From Acrocarpospora corrugata (GTDB taxonomy: Bacteria > Actinomycetota > Actinomycetes > Streptosporangiales > Streptosporangiaceae): a stretch of 64,000 nt of DNA. The translations under genes were made by a program, and so were the position numbers. Of this stretch, positions 16,166-24,354 are shown one piece after another (the stretch's first letter is position 1; every line of letters begins with the position of its first letter). Location: assembly GCF_009687845.1 (NCBI RefSeq), contig NZ_BLAD01000047.1, positions 62,001-126,000 of the forward strand, read 5' to 3'. Below the pieces are notes generated by a model. It was not told the DNA's origin, ran no database searches, and saw only the letters and a list, made by a program, of their open reading frames with translations.

Positions 16166-16650
16166 TCACGGGTCCATCGCCGCGCGACGGCGCCGTCCCG
16201 GCCCGGCCAGCGGAAGCCGCAGCACGAAGCACGCGCCGCCGGTCTCGGACTCCCCGGCCCGCAGGCTGCCGATATGGGCCTGGGCGATCTCGCGGGCGAT
16301 GGCCAGGCCCAGGCCGGTGCCGGCGTGGTCGAGCCGGCGCGCGGCCTCCAGCCGGCCTCCATGCCGGCGAGGACACGCAGATCGGTGATGATCGCGTCCA
16401 GTCGCTCGACGTCCCGCAGCGCGCTGGCGATCAGGTCGCCGAGGTCGGTCTGATCGGGATGCAGGCGGGCCTCTTCCAGCTCCGTGCGCAACCCGGCGAT
16501 CGCCGTACGGAGCTCGTGGGAGGCGTCGGACGCGAAACGCTGCTTCTTCTGCAGTTCGCGCATCATGAGCTGGATCGGCCTCGCGATGAGGCCGTCGGCA
16601 GGCGGGTGGGGGACCTCGCGGTCGAACAGGGGTGTTGGCTGTGCAGTCAC
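16166..16650 (-). pseudogene. Decayed histidine kinase
   Basis: The first 90 residues in frame (MTAQPTPLFDREVPH... and SHELRTAIAGL, with Ala in place of the usual Pro) form a HisKA domain up to RVLAGMEAG. The frame then shifts near 16350, and most of the ATPase domain is missing; only the end (GTGLGLAIAREIAQAH ... FVLRLPL) remains in a second frame. The remaining parts closely resemble the downstream intact kinase, so this is a tandem duplicate that lost the N box and D box. Confidence 0.8.
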
Positions 16651-16778
16651 AACACAGACTTCCTTCCGTCTTCGGGGGATTTCGCCGCCGGGGCATGCGT
16701 TGCCATCCGGTCGTCAGCTATGACAGGGCAGCCCGCGGGCCTGTGACAGGTCCACGCGAACCATTACCTGCGACGCCG

Positions 16779-17678
16779 TCAGGACACCGCGGTGATCTTG
16801 GCCGGGTTCATCATCCACAGCACCTGGCCGACGCCCGCCGCGGAGGCGTCGACCGTGAGGACCGCGAACACCTGTCCGTCGCGGCTCAGCAGGGCGGCGG
16901 TCTGCCCATTCGTGCTCGCGTACCGCACGTCGACTCCGGTCCAGAAGCGGCTCGCGAACGCCCTGACGTACTTGGCCACGCGCGGCGCGCCGACCACGGG
17001 GAAACGAGAGGCGCGCACGACGCCGCCGCCGTCGGAGTAACTGATCACGTCCCCGGCGAAGAGTTCCTCCAGCGTGGTCAGGTCGCCGGAGCGGGCGGCG
17101 GCGACGAAGGCCGTCAGCAGCCTGCGCTGCTCTGCCCTGCTCACCGGCTTGCGACGTTCGGCGAGTACGCGCTTGCGGGCCCTGCTGACCAGTTGCCGTA
17201 CAGCCGCCTCGGTGACCTGGATGATGTCGGCGATCTGCCGGTAGGGGTAGTCGAAGGCCTGCCGCAGCACGTATGCGGCGCGTTCGGTCGGCGAGAGCCG
17301 CTCCAGGAGAAGCAGGACCGCGAACTCCAGCGCCTCCCCCCGCTCGGCGCCGAGGTACGGGTCCGCGCCCGTGTCGACCGGTTCGGGCAGCCATGAGCCG
17401 ATATAGGTTTCGCGTCGCACCCGAGCGGACTGGCTCGCGTTGATGGCCAGCCGGGTGGTCGCCGTCGCCAGGAACGCGGCCGGGTTGTCCACCGCGGCGC
17501 GGTCGTAGCTCTGCCAGCGCAGCCAGACGTCCTGCACCAGATCCTCGGCTTCTGTGACGCTGCCCAGCATCCGGTAGGCGATACCGAACAGCCGCGGCCG
17601 TACATCCACGAACACTTCGGCGGCGCGTTCAAGATCTTCCGGCCCGCCGGATTCGTCCGCCGGCACGCTGTCCGCCAC
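16779..17678 (-). CDS. ECF41-type sigma factor with fused SnoaL-like C-terminal domain
   Basis: A 299-residue sigma factor. Region 2 (about 20-90: LFGIAYRMLGSVTEAEDLVQDVWLRW) and region 4 (about 130-180, ending ALRQ..YPYRQIADIIQV) are canonical. The linker carries SWLPEP, and the C-terminal NTF2-like domain has the ECF41 marks YSDGGG (near residue 215) and NPAKI at the end. In ECF41 proteins this domain switches activity without a separate anti-sigma factor. A cupin gene with a matching promoter is divergent. No own promoter is obvious. Confidence 0.9.
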   Translation of the reverse strand: MADSVPADESGGPEDLERAAEVFVDVRPRLFGIAYRMLGSVTEAEDLVQDVWLRWQSYDRAAVDNPAAFLATATTRLAINASQSARVRRETYIGSWLPEPVDTGADPYLGAERGEALEFAVLLLLERLSPTERAAYVLRQAFDYPYRQIADIIQVTEAAVRQLVSRARKRVLAERRKPVSRAEQRRLLTAFVAAARSGDLTTLEELFAGDVISYSDGGGVVRASRFPVVGAPRVAKYVRAFASRFWTGVDVRYASTNGQTAALLSRDGQVFAVLTVDASAAGVGQVLWMMNPAKITAVS

Positions 17679-17865
17679 TGTCGCCGCCCCAATCCTCGGA
17701 CCCCTACCTGCCGCCTACCCCTTGCGCGGCGAGGCCAGGACAGCGGCCAGAAGATCTTCTTTGGCGGCTTCCAGGCGTACCCGACAAGCGAGCCGCAGCC
17801 GGGGGCGAGCGCTCTTGATCATTAGGATGATGCCATTCACGGCCTGAAATGAATTTCGCGGCAGC

Positions 17866-17892
17866 TGTCACAAGCCCGAAGACCTTCCTGTC
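17866..17892 (+). promoter_or_regulatory. ECF41-like promoter of the cupin gene
   Basis: TGTCACA (17866-17872), a 16-base spacer, then TGTC (17889-17892) on the plus strand. The ECF41 target consensus, as I recall it, is TGTCACA at -35 and CGTC at -10 with about 16 bases between, so this fits apart from one base. The next gene downstream is the cupin at 17967 (leader of about 65 bases). It lies in the gap divergent from the ECF41 sigma gene. Confidence 0.7.
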
Positions 17893-17966
17893 TTAGCTGA
17901 TGGGCACGATCCGCTACCGCGACTGGATCGGCCGAAAATAGCGCCCATTTACGAAAGGAACGTTCC

Positions 17967-18371
17967 ATGGCCGACAAGCCGAGATCTACCGCGTGGCAGA
18001 CGGCGGTGACCGTTCTGCAGGAAGCCGAACCGCCGTTCATCCCGGCGGGCGCGCACGCGATGACCATCGTCGTCGAGTACCCGCCCGGCGACCCCGGCAC
18101 TCCGCCGCACCGGCACTCCGGGCCGGCGTTCGGCTACGTGCTGGAAGGCGAGATGCTGCTGGAACTGGAGGGCGAGCCGGAGCGGGTCGTACGCGCCGGG
18201 GAGGTGTTCTGGGAGCCGGGCGGCGACGTCATCCACCACCAGGACGGCAACAACCGCGACGACATCCCGCTCCGGTTCACCGTCACCATGCTGTGCGAGC
18301 CAGGCCAGCCGATGCTCACGCTGGTCGACGACGAGGAGCTCGCCCAGCGCCGCAGCGCTCCCCCGTCCTGA
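17967..18371 (+). CDS. Cupin domain protein, ECF41-linked
   Basis: A 134-residue single-domain cupin. Metal ligands are expected in PPHRHSGPAFGYVLEGE (two His and Glu, cupin motif 1, near residues 51-66) and motif 2 in EPGGDVIHHQDG (two His near 96). The ribosome site GAAAGGAACG precedes the ATG at 17967. Cupins, CMD proteins and oxidoreductases are frequent ECF41 neighbours and presumed targets; here an ECF41-like promoter lies in front. It probably binds a small metabolite or metal. Confidence 0.88.
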   Translation: MADKPRSTAWQTAVTVLQEAEPPFIPAGAHAMTIVVEYPPGDPGTPPHRHSGPAFGYVLEGEMLLELEGEPERVVRAGEVFWEPGGDVIHHQDGNNRDDIPLRFTVTMLCEPGQPMLTLVDDEELAQRRSAPPS

Positions 18372-18393
18372 GCACGGATTGTGGGTGCAGGAC

Positions 18394-18825
18394 ATGACCG
18401 AGGTGAGAACGCCAGCGGAGATGCTCGACGAACGCCGGCATCCGCTCATGACCAGGCTCCCGCCCGCCAGCCATGATCGCGTCGCGCGCCGGTTCGCCGC
18501 GGCGTGCGCAAGGGGCGACACGGCGGCGCTGAAAGCGGTTCTGACCGCGGAAGCGACCGTCGTGAGCGACACCGGCGGCAAACTGCGCGCCGCCGTACGC
18601 CCGACCCGCGGCGCCGACGCGTCCGCCCGGTTCCTCACCGCGTTGCCGACCGGCCAGCCGGACACCACGACCACCGTCGAGCCCGTGAACGGCCGGACAG
18701 GTCTGGTCCTGCGCCGGGCGGGCCAAGCCGTGGCGGTGGTCAGCGTAACCGTCACCGGAACCGAGGTCGCCGCCGTATGGATCGTCCTGAACCCCGACAA
18801 GCTGCGGCGCTGGCACCGCCCATGA
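18394..18825 (+). CDS. Orphan ECF41-type C-terminal (SnoaL/NTF2-like) domain protein
   Basis: A 143-residue protein. From residue 30 it matches the regulatory tail of ECF41 sigma factors: FAAACARGDTAALKAVL, VVSDTGGKL (the DGGGK-like motif), and at the end VAAVWIVLNPDKLRRW (the NPDKL motif). There is no sigma region 2 or 4. Start ATG at 18394 after GTGCAGGAC; an upstream TTG at 18379 is less likely. It follows the cupin gene and is 23 bases from it. It could be a free-standing regulator of the sigma factor, or a remnant of a second one. Confidence 0.75.
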   Translation: MTEVRTPAEMLDERRHPLMTRLPPASHDRVARRFAAACARGDTAALKAVLTAEATVVSDTGGKLRAAVRPTRGADASARFLTALPTGQPDTTTTVEPVNGRTGLVLRRAGQAVAVVSVTVTGTEVAAVWIVLNPDKLRRWHRP

Positions 18826-18882
18826 CCGCAGCCTGTACGTTGATCACGTGCAGGGACAACCCACATCGCGTATCGAGGAACG

Positions 18883-19626
18883 ATGACAGCAGGCGGCATC
18901 GCGGTGGTGACAGGCGCAGGCTCGGGAATCGGCCGGGTGGTCAGCAGGGCCCTCCTGAACGCCGGGTACGGGGTCGCGCTCGCCGGTCGGCGGGCGGAGG
19001 CGCTGCGCGAAACCGCCCAGGACCACCCCGGCGCGCTGGTGACACCCACCGACGTCACCGACCCGGACTCGGTGGCCGCCCTCTTCCACGCGGTACGCGA
19101 ACGCTGGGGCCGGGTGGACCTGCTCTTCAACAACGCGGGCACCTTCGGCCCTCCGGGAGCCGTCGACGAGATCTCACTCGCCGACTGGCGCAGAACCGTG
19201 GACGTCAACCTGACGGGCACGTTCCTGTGCGCGCACCACGCGGTCGCGCTGATGAAGGAGCAGCGCCCCCAGGGCGGCCGGATCATCAACAACGGCTCGA
19301 TCTCCGCGCACACCCCCCGCCCGGCGAGCGTGGCCTACACGGCCGGCAAGCACGCGCTGACGGGCCTGACCAAGTCGATCTCACTGGACGGACGGCCTCA
19401 TCAAATCGCCTGCGGGCAGATCGACATCGGCAACGCGGCCACCGAGATGACCGGCGGCATGGCTCTGGGGGTCGCCCAGGCGGACGGCACCCAGGCCGTG
19501 GAACCCACCTTCGACCCGGCGCACGTCGCGGAGGCGGTGCTCTTCATGGCGAATCTCCCCCTGGACACGAACGTGCTGTTCCTCACGATCACAGCGACCG
19601 GGATGCCGTTCGTCGGCCGGGGGTAA
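18883..19626 (+). CDS. SDR family oxidoreductase
   Basis: A 247-residue classical SDR with the cofactor loop TGAGSGIG (residues 10-17), NNAG (near 83), Ser of NNGSISAH, and catalytic YTAGK (near 151). An Arg in AGRRAEAL after beta-2 suggests NADP(H). The start follows GAGGAACG. Third gene after the cupin and orphan ECF41-tail genes, 57 bases apart, so it is probably in the ECF41-linked unit. The substrate is unknown. Confidence 0.9.
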   Translation: MTAGGIAVVTGAGSGIGRVVSRALLNAGYGVALAGRRAEALRETAQDHPGALVTPTDVTDPDSVAALFHAVRERWGRVDLLFNNAGTFGPPGAVDEISLADWRRTVDVNLTGTFLCAHHAVALMKEQRPQGGRIINNGSISAHTPRPASVAYTAGKHALTGLTKSISLDGRPHQIACGQIDIGNAATEMTGGMALGVAQADGTQAVEPTFDPAHVAEAVLFMANLPLDTNVLFLTITATGMPFVGRG

Positions 19627-19721
19627 CCGGGACGAGCTGGTGATGGCGAGGAGTGCCTCACGCCCAGCCGGTCGGCCACCGACGTCATGGTCGGCAGCAG
19701 CCGATAAGCCGCGATACACGC

Positions 19722-19754
19722 GAGGCCATGCCGTTGCTGAAACGGCATGGCCTC
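19722..19754. terminator. Bidirectional intrinsic terminator
   Basis: A perfect 14-bp stem (gaggccatgccgtt and its complement, 19722-19735 and 19741-19754) with a 5-base loop, followed by a T-rich run on the plus strand. It lies between the convergent SDR and DHFR-like genes. About 95 bases before it hold no gene. Confidence 0.85.
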
Positions 19755-19764
19755 GTTTCGTTGC

Positions 19765-20307
19765 CTATTCTTTCGGCGCGTAGATGAGAACGACGACGCC
19801 GGAGGCGAACGGCCTGGTACCCACCAGCTTCAGGTGGGTGGTGTCGAGCCCGTCGAGGAGACGCCGACCGCCACCGGCGATAACGGGAAATAACCAGAAA
19901 TGGTATTCGTCGACGAGCCGGTGCTCCAGGAGAGTGTGGTCAAGCTCGCCGGTTCCGTACTTCAGGATGTTCCTGCCGGGCTCTTCCTTCAGCCTGGCGA
20001 CCTCCTTGGCGACGTCGCCCTCGATGATCGTGGCGTTCCAGGTCGCCTCCTTCAGGGTCCGGGAGGCGACGTATTTCGGGAGGGCGTTCATTCGGGCGGC
20101 GTCGTCGCCCTCGGTCTTCTCCATTTTCGGCCACACCTCGGCGAACGCCTCGTAGGTCTCGCGGCCGAGCAGCAGCGCGTCCGAGGCGGAGAAGAGCTCC
20201 TCACCGTAGGCCGCGTGCTCCTCATCCCAGTACGGCGCGCCCCACTGCTCCGGCGAGTCAATGACTCCGTCCAGCGTCACGAACGTCGATTCGATGAGCT
20301 TTCTCAT
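19765..20307 (-). CDS. Dihydrofolate reductase/RibD C-terminal family protein
   Basis: A 180-residue protein of the YyaP/DHFR-like family: MRKLIESTFVTLDGVIDSPE at the N-terminus, LLLGRETYEAFAEVW (near 50), GNILKYGTGEL (near 115) and LFPVIAGGGRRLLDGL (near 143). These are the NADPH and dimer segments. The start at 20307 matches family N-termini, with AAAGG about 8 bases upstream. Members reduce unknown pterin-like or other substrates and are usually stand-alone genes, as here. Confidence 0.88.
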   Translation of the reverse strand: MRKLIESTFVTLDGVIDSPEQWGAPYWDEEHAAYGEELFSASDALLLGRETYEAFAEVWPKMEKTEGDDAARMNALPKYVASRTLKEATWNATIIEGDVAKEVARLKEEPGRNILKYGTGELDHTLLEHRLVDEYHFWLFPVIAGGGRRLLDGLDTTHLKLVGTRPFASGVVVLIYAPKE

Positions 20308-20469
20308 CCTTTTCGCCTTTCGGATGTCGGGATGTCTGCCGACGCACAATATCGAACATGCGTGCTACCGTGCCAGCTCAATGAAACCGCATTTTGAAGG
20401 TACGGCCTCATAGGCAGCCGAAAATACCGCCAAAGTTTAAACAGAAGGTTCAACGATAAAGTCGAACCC

Positions 20470-21654
20470 ATGACGTCCTCGATCCGGGACGCCGCCCGTC
20501 AGTTCACCGGCGGCGCCCTCACCGCGCTCCTGTCCCCCGCCACCCGCCTGCTCGGCCTCGGCGAGCCCACCCACGGCGTCGAAGCCTTCCTCGAACTGCG
20601 CAACGAGCTCTTCCGCCACCTCGTCGAACACGAGGGCTACCGCTCGATCGCCATCGAGAGCGACTGCCTGATGGCCTTGACCGCCGACGCGTACGTCACC
20701 GACGGCATCGGCACCCTCGACGAGGTGATGAGCCGCGGCTTCAGCCACGGTTTCGGCGCCTCACCCGCCAACCACGAACTCCTGCGCTGGATGCGCGCCT
20801 GCAACGAGCAGCGTCCCCCGTACGAGCGGCTCCGCTTCTACGGCTGCGACGGCCCCCTGGAGATCACCGGCGCCGCCGGCCCACGCCCGGCCCTGACCGC
20901 GCTGCACGACTACCTCGCCGCCCACCTCGACCTGGCCTGGAACCGCGAGACCCTCGACGAGCTGCTCGGCCCCGACGAGCGCTGGACCAACCCGGCCGCC
21001 CTCATGGATCCCGCCCAGTCCGTCGGCCGCACCCCCGAGGCCGGCGAACTGCGCCTGATCGCCGACGACCTGCGCGTGCTGCTCACCGCGCACTCCCCCC
21101 ACCTGACGGCCGCCACCTCCCCCGACGACTGGTGGCGCGCCGACCTGCACGCCCGCACCGCGGCCGCGCTCCTGCGCTACCACGCCGGCCTGGCCGACCC
21201 CGCGCCCACCCGCGTCGACGCGCTCATGTGCCTGCGCGACGCGATGATGGCCGACAACCTCGACGCCGTCGTCACCCGCGAGTCCCGCCGCGGCCCCACC
21301 CTCGCCTTCGCCCACAACCGCCACCTGCAGCGCGACAAGAGCCACCTGCGTCTGGCCGACCTGCCACTCCAGTGGTGGAGCGCCGGCGCCATCATCGCCA
21401 CCCGCCTCGGCGACCAGTACGCCTTCGCCGCCACCACCTTCGGCACCCGCGGCCCCGATGTCCCTCCTCCCGACACCCTCGAAGGACTCCTGTCGACCCT
21501 CCCCGACACCCGCGCCGTCATCGATCCCGGCCTCCTCGCCACGACCCTCGACCGGAAGCCGGCACCCCGCGTCCCGGCCGACCACACGTACTTCTCCATC
21601 GACCCGGCCACCATCGGCCAGATCGACGCCCTCGTCTTCATCAAGGAAATCTGA
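20470..21654 (+). CDS. Erythromycin esterase family hydrolase
   Basis: A 394-residue protein of the erythromycin-esterase/succinoglycan-biosynthesis family. It has the conserved GLGEPTHGVEAFLELRNE (His as general base, near residue 35), IAIESD (near 59), and AHNRHLQRDK (His near 282), with the usual total length of about 400. Members include macrolide-lactone esterases but also many of unknown substrate; whether it inactivates a macrolide is open. An AT-rich leader of about 120 bases precedes it; no clear promoter was assigned. Confidence 0.82.
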   Translation: MTSSIRDAARQFTGGALTALLSPATRLLGLGEPTHGVEAFLELRNELFRHLVEHEGYRSIAIESDCLMALTADAYVTDGIGTLDEVMSRGFSHGFGASPANHELLRWMRACNEQRPPYERLRFYGCDGPLEITGAAGPRPALTALHDYLAAHLDLAWNRETLDELLGPDERWTNPAALMDPAQSVGRTPEAGELRLIADDLRVLLTAHSPHLTAATSPDDWWRADLHARTAAALLRYHAGLADPAPTRVDALMCLRDAMMADNLDAVVTRESRRGPTLAFAHNRHLQRDKSHLRLADLPLQWWSAGAIIATRLGDQYAFAATTFGTRGPDVPPPDTLEGLLSTLPDTRAVIDPGLLATTLDRKPAPRVPADHTYFSIDPATIGQIDALVFIKEI

Positions 21655-21678
21655 GCCCGCGGGTAGAACCTTCAACCG

Positions 21679-22941
21679 TCACCAGGGCGGCGCGTGGTGG
21701 CCCAGAATGCCGCCGAATCCGGCGGTGTCCGGTGGTGTGGTCAGCTGGTTGAGGGGTGCCAGTGTGTCCAGGTCGTACAAGGTGACGGCGGCGGCGCCGG
21801 GGGCCCCGACGGTGATCTTGAGGTTGGCGGTGATCGTGACGGTGGTGCCGAAGCGGTCGCCGGGGCGGCCGTCCGGGGCGGTGAGCAGGGTGGCCGGGGT
21901 TTTCGGGTTCGTCCCGCCGACGCTGATGGCTCCGCGTCCGTCTTCGGCTTGTGGCATTCCGACGATTGCCCGTCCGTCGGATATGGCGACGGCGGTGCCG
22001 AAACCAACGCCCGGTTTAGGGGGGAACAGCGTGTTCTGTACTTCCAGGGGGCGGTGTCCGTCGGTTTTGATGACGTCGACGGCGTCCGCGCCGGGGGCGC
22101 CCACCAGGAGGTAGCTGTCCTCGTCGAGGTTGCCGGCCGCGAGGGCGTAGCCGTACCGGGCGCCCGGCACGGCGCCCTGGGCGTAGGTGTACTTGCGGCT
22201 GCGCCGGGCGTCGGCCAGCGGGTTGATGAGCAGGACCATCGCGCCCGCGGACTTGACGCCGACGCCGTTCTCGGCTTCGGCGCCGTCGGTGTTCTCGTCG
22301 GGGACGCCGACCGCGAGGACGGCACCAGGGCGCTCCGGGGACCGACCGGCGGCCAGCGACCAGCCGAAATGGTCGCCCGACTCGCTGTTCCCTGCCACGC
22401 CCGGGGTGTTCTGGCTGATGCGCTGGAAGTCGGCGGGCTCGCGGCCGGCGAAAGCGTACAGGTAGACCGCGCCGGAGGCGGGCGCGCCGGGGTCGTCGTC
22501 GTTGGGCGCGCCGACGGCGAGGATGTTGCGGTACGCCGACAGCGAGCGGCCGAAGTCACTGGCACCGCGGCCGGGTGGCGGGCGCAGGATTCTGGTCTGA
22601 GCTTGCCCGTGTTTCGTGCCCCAAATGATCATTACGGTGGCGTCGGCGAGACCGGCTATGACGTCCGGGCACCTGTCCTCATCGAGGTTGGCGACCATGA
22701 GGGCAATGGGCCTGGCGGGGGTGACAATCCGGGCCCGCCGTACACCGATCAGCCAGAGCGACCGCGCGTCCCCGGCCAGCACGTTGCGGCCATCGCAGCC
22801 GACGGCGGACGAATCCGCCGAGTTCAGACCGACCGGCCTCGGTTCAGCGGCGGGTTGAGCAACCGGGACCGGGACGGCGGGGTCGCGCAGCAGGAACAGC
22901 GCGACAAGGGCAAGGCCGATGGCGACCGCCACGACCGGCAA
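21679..22941 (-). CDS. Membrane-anchored FG-GAP repeat protein
   Basis: It starts with one transmembrane segment (residues 1-20) after a basic stretch, then about 390 exposed residues with integrin-like FG-GAP repeats: SDFGRSLSAYRNILAVGAP, GDHFGWSLAAG, ARYGYALAAG...LLVGAPG, GVGFGTAVAISDG, GDRFGTTVTI, each followed by an acidic loop that may bind calcium. The listed start (TTG, 22941) is only the first codon of this open frame; an RRRRRF segment extends before it in the same frame, and the real start is probably the ATG at 23084 with one frameshift between. Possible surface adhesion or signal partner of the NTPase. Confidence 0.7.
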   Translation of the reverse strand: MPVVAVAIGLALVALFLLRDPAVPVPVAQPAAEPRPVGLNSADSSAVGCDGRNVLAGDARSLWLIGVRRARIVTPARPIALMVANLDEDRCPDVIAGLADATVMIIWGTKHGQAQTRILRPPPGRGASDFGRSLSAYRNILAVGAPNDDDPGAPASGAVYLYAFAGREPADFQRISQNTPGVAGNSESGDHFGWSLAAGRSPERPGAVLAVGVPDENTDGAEAENGVGVKSAGAMVLLINPLADARRSRKYTYAQGAVPGARYGYALAAGNLDEDSYLLVGAPGADAVDVIKTDGHRPLEVQNTLFPPKPGVGFGTAVAISDGRAIVGMPQAEDGRGAISVGGTNPKTPATLLTAPDGRPGDRFGTTVTITANLKITVGAPGAAAVTLYDLDTLAPLNQLTTPPDTAGFGGILGHHAPPW

Positions 22942-23080
22942 CGGCCGGAACCGGCGACGGCGTCGCGTCGTGACCAGGGTGGGTGCGTCGTTGATGTCGA
23001 TGCCGGATATGACGCCAATGCGCGCTGAAAAGTTTGGCGGTCCCGCAAGGTCCCCGCGGACGGCCCCGGAACAGGGTTAC

Positions 23081-24051
23081 TCATCGGCCGAGCAGCGCGG
23101 CGATGAACGCCGACTGCTCGTCCAGGCGCTGCTGGAAGATCATCTCGAACTGGTCGATGATCAGGAGCAACCGGCCGCCGGGATCGTCGGCCAAGCCGCG
23201 CCAGTGCGCGTCGGCCTCGACCGCCTGCCGCATCAGAAGGTGCGCCTGCGAGGGGCGCTCACGGAGCGCCGCGAGCACGCCCGGAGCCGGAAGCCCGGCG
23301 AGACCGGCCAGCCGGGTGGCCAGGCGCGGCATCGGATCGGCGGCGGGCTGTTCGATCAGCACGCGCGGCCAGTCACGGGCGGCCGGTGACAGCTCGCCCC
23401 GCCCGATCGCCGGGATCAGCCCCGCCCGCGGCAACGACGACTTGCCCACCCCGGACGCGCCGGTGACGACCAGCGGCCCCGGCTCGCCCTGACGTTGCGC
23501 CAGCGTGGCCACGAGCCTGGCGGTGACGAACTCCCGCCCGTAGAACACCTCGGCGTCCGCCTGCCCGAACGGCACGAGTCCCCGTACGGCGACCCGCCCG
23601 TCCACCGGGAGCCGGCGCTTCCGGCGGGCGGAGTCCCGCGGTCGCGGAGTGCGGCGACCTGATCCAGCAGAAGCCTGCTGTCGGCGGCCTGCCGGTACTG
23701 CAGTCCGACCGAAATCTCAAGATCCGCGATCACGCGCAGGAGGTGGGCGCCCTGCTCGTCCATCCCCGCCTGGATCGAGCGCAGTTCGGCCCTCAGGTCG
23801 GCGAGCACGAATCCGAATTCGCCGAACCTCGTGCCCAGTTCCTCCAGCCCCGTGGCGAGGGCGGTCTGCAGGTCACGCCCGCCCGCTTCGACAGCTGCCT
23901 GGACGGCGGCCCCCACGGCCCCGATCTCGGCGAGCACTCCGGCCAGTTCGGTACGGAGCCGTTCTCCTCGTTCGCCGCCCTCCTCCAGGATGTCCCGGAT
24001 CCGCTCCTCAAGGTCGGCCTCGCCGGCGCCCGGCTCGTCGGAGGGACTCAT
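23081..24051 (-). pseudogene. Frameshifted nSTAND-type NTPase, truncated
   Basis: From the ATG at 24051 the first about 140 residues (LEERIRDILEEGG, LAEIGAVGAAVQAAV, LQYRQAADSRLLL) form a helical, effector-associated N-terminus. Near 23620 the frame must shift to continue as GLVPFGQADAEVFYGRE, then Walker A GASGVGKSS (near 23465) and Walker B LLLIIDQFE. It then stops at 23081 after about 175 codons, where relatives continue with a STAND helical domain and WD40 repeats. So one frameshift plus an early stop. The stop overlaps an ATG that opens the FG-GAP region. This is the expected order of a larger actinobacterial signalling protein. Confidence 0.75.
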
Positions 24052-24326
24052 GCGCGTGAAAAAACGGCACGGATCACGTCGGTGAGCACGTTGCCGCCGA
24101 CCGACGCGAGCGCCGCCACGCCCGCCGCCGCCATCGCCGCCGCACCCACGCCGCTGACCAGCAACGGCGCGAAGGCGCCGGCCGCGAGCATCGCGATCAG
24201 CGTGGGCGGAGTCCATCTGCGCGCCTCGGATCCGGTGGCGCGCGCCAGCCGGGAGATCCGCGCCCGGACCCCTGCGCGCATCGCCTCGGGCAGGTCGCGC
24301 GACCGCTCAGCCTCATCCACATCCAC
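24048..24326 (-). CDS. Small membrane-segment protein upstream of the NTPase
   Basis: A 92-residue protein with a basic N-terminus (RARISRLARATGSEARRW) and an Ala/Gly-rich hydrophobic region (about 44-83: LIAMLAAGAFAPLLVSG, AAAMAAAGVAALASVGG), then VLTDVIRAVF. It overlaps the NTPase start by 4 bases (ATGA). In relatives this region is the N-terminal part of the same protein, so it is a probable membrane anchor of the NTPase signalling unit. Confidence 0.65.
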   Translation of the reverse strand: MDVDEAERSRDLPEAMRAGVRARISRLARATGSEARRWTPPTLIAMLAAGAFAPLLVSGVGAAAMAAAGVAALASVGGNVLTDVIRAVFSRA

Positions 24327-24354
24327 ATATCGCGATATCGACCGAGATCATTAG

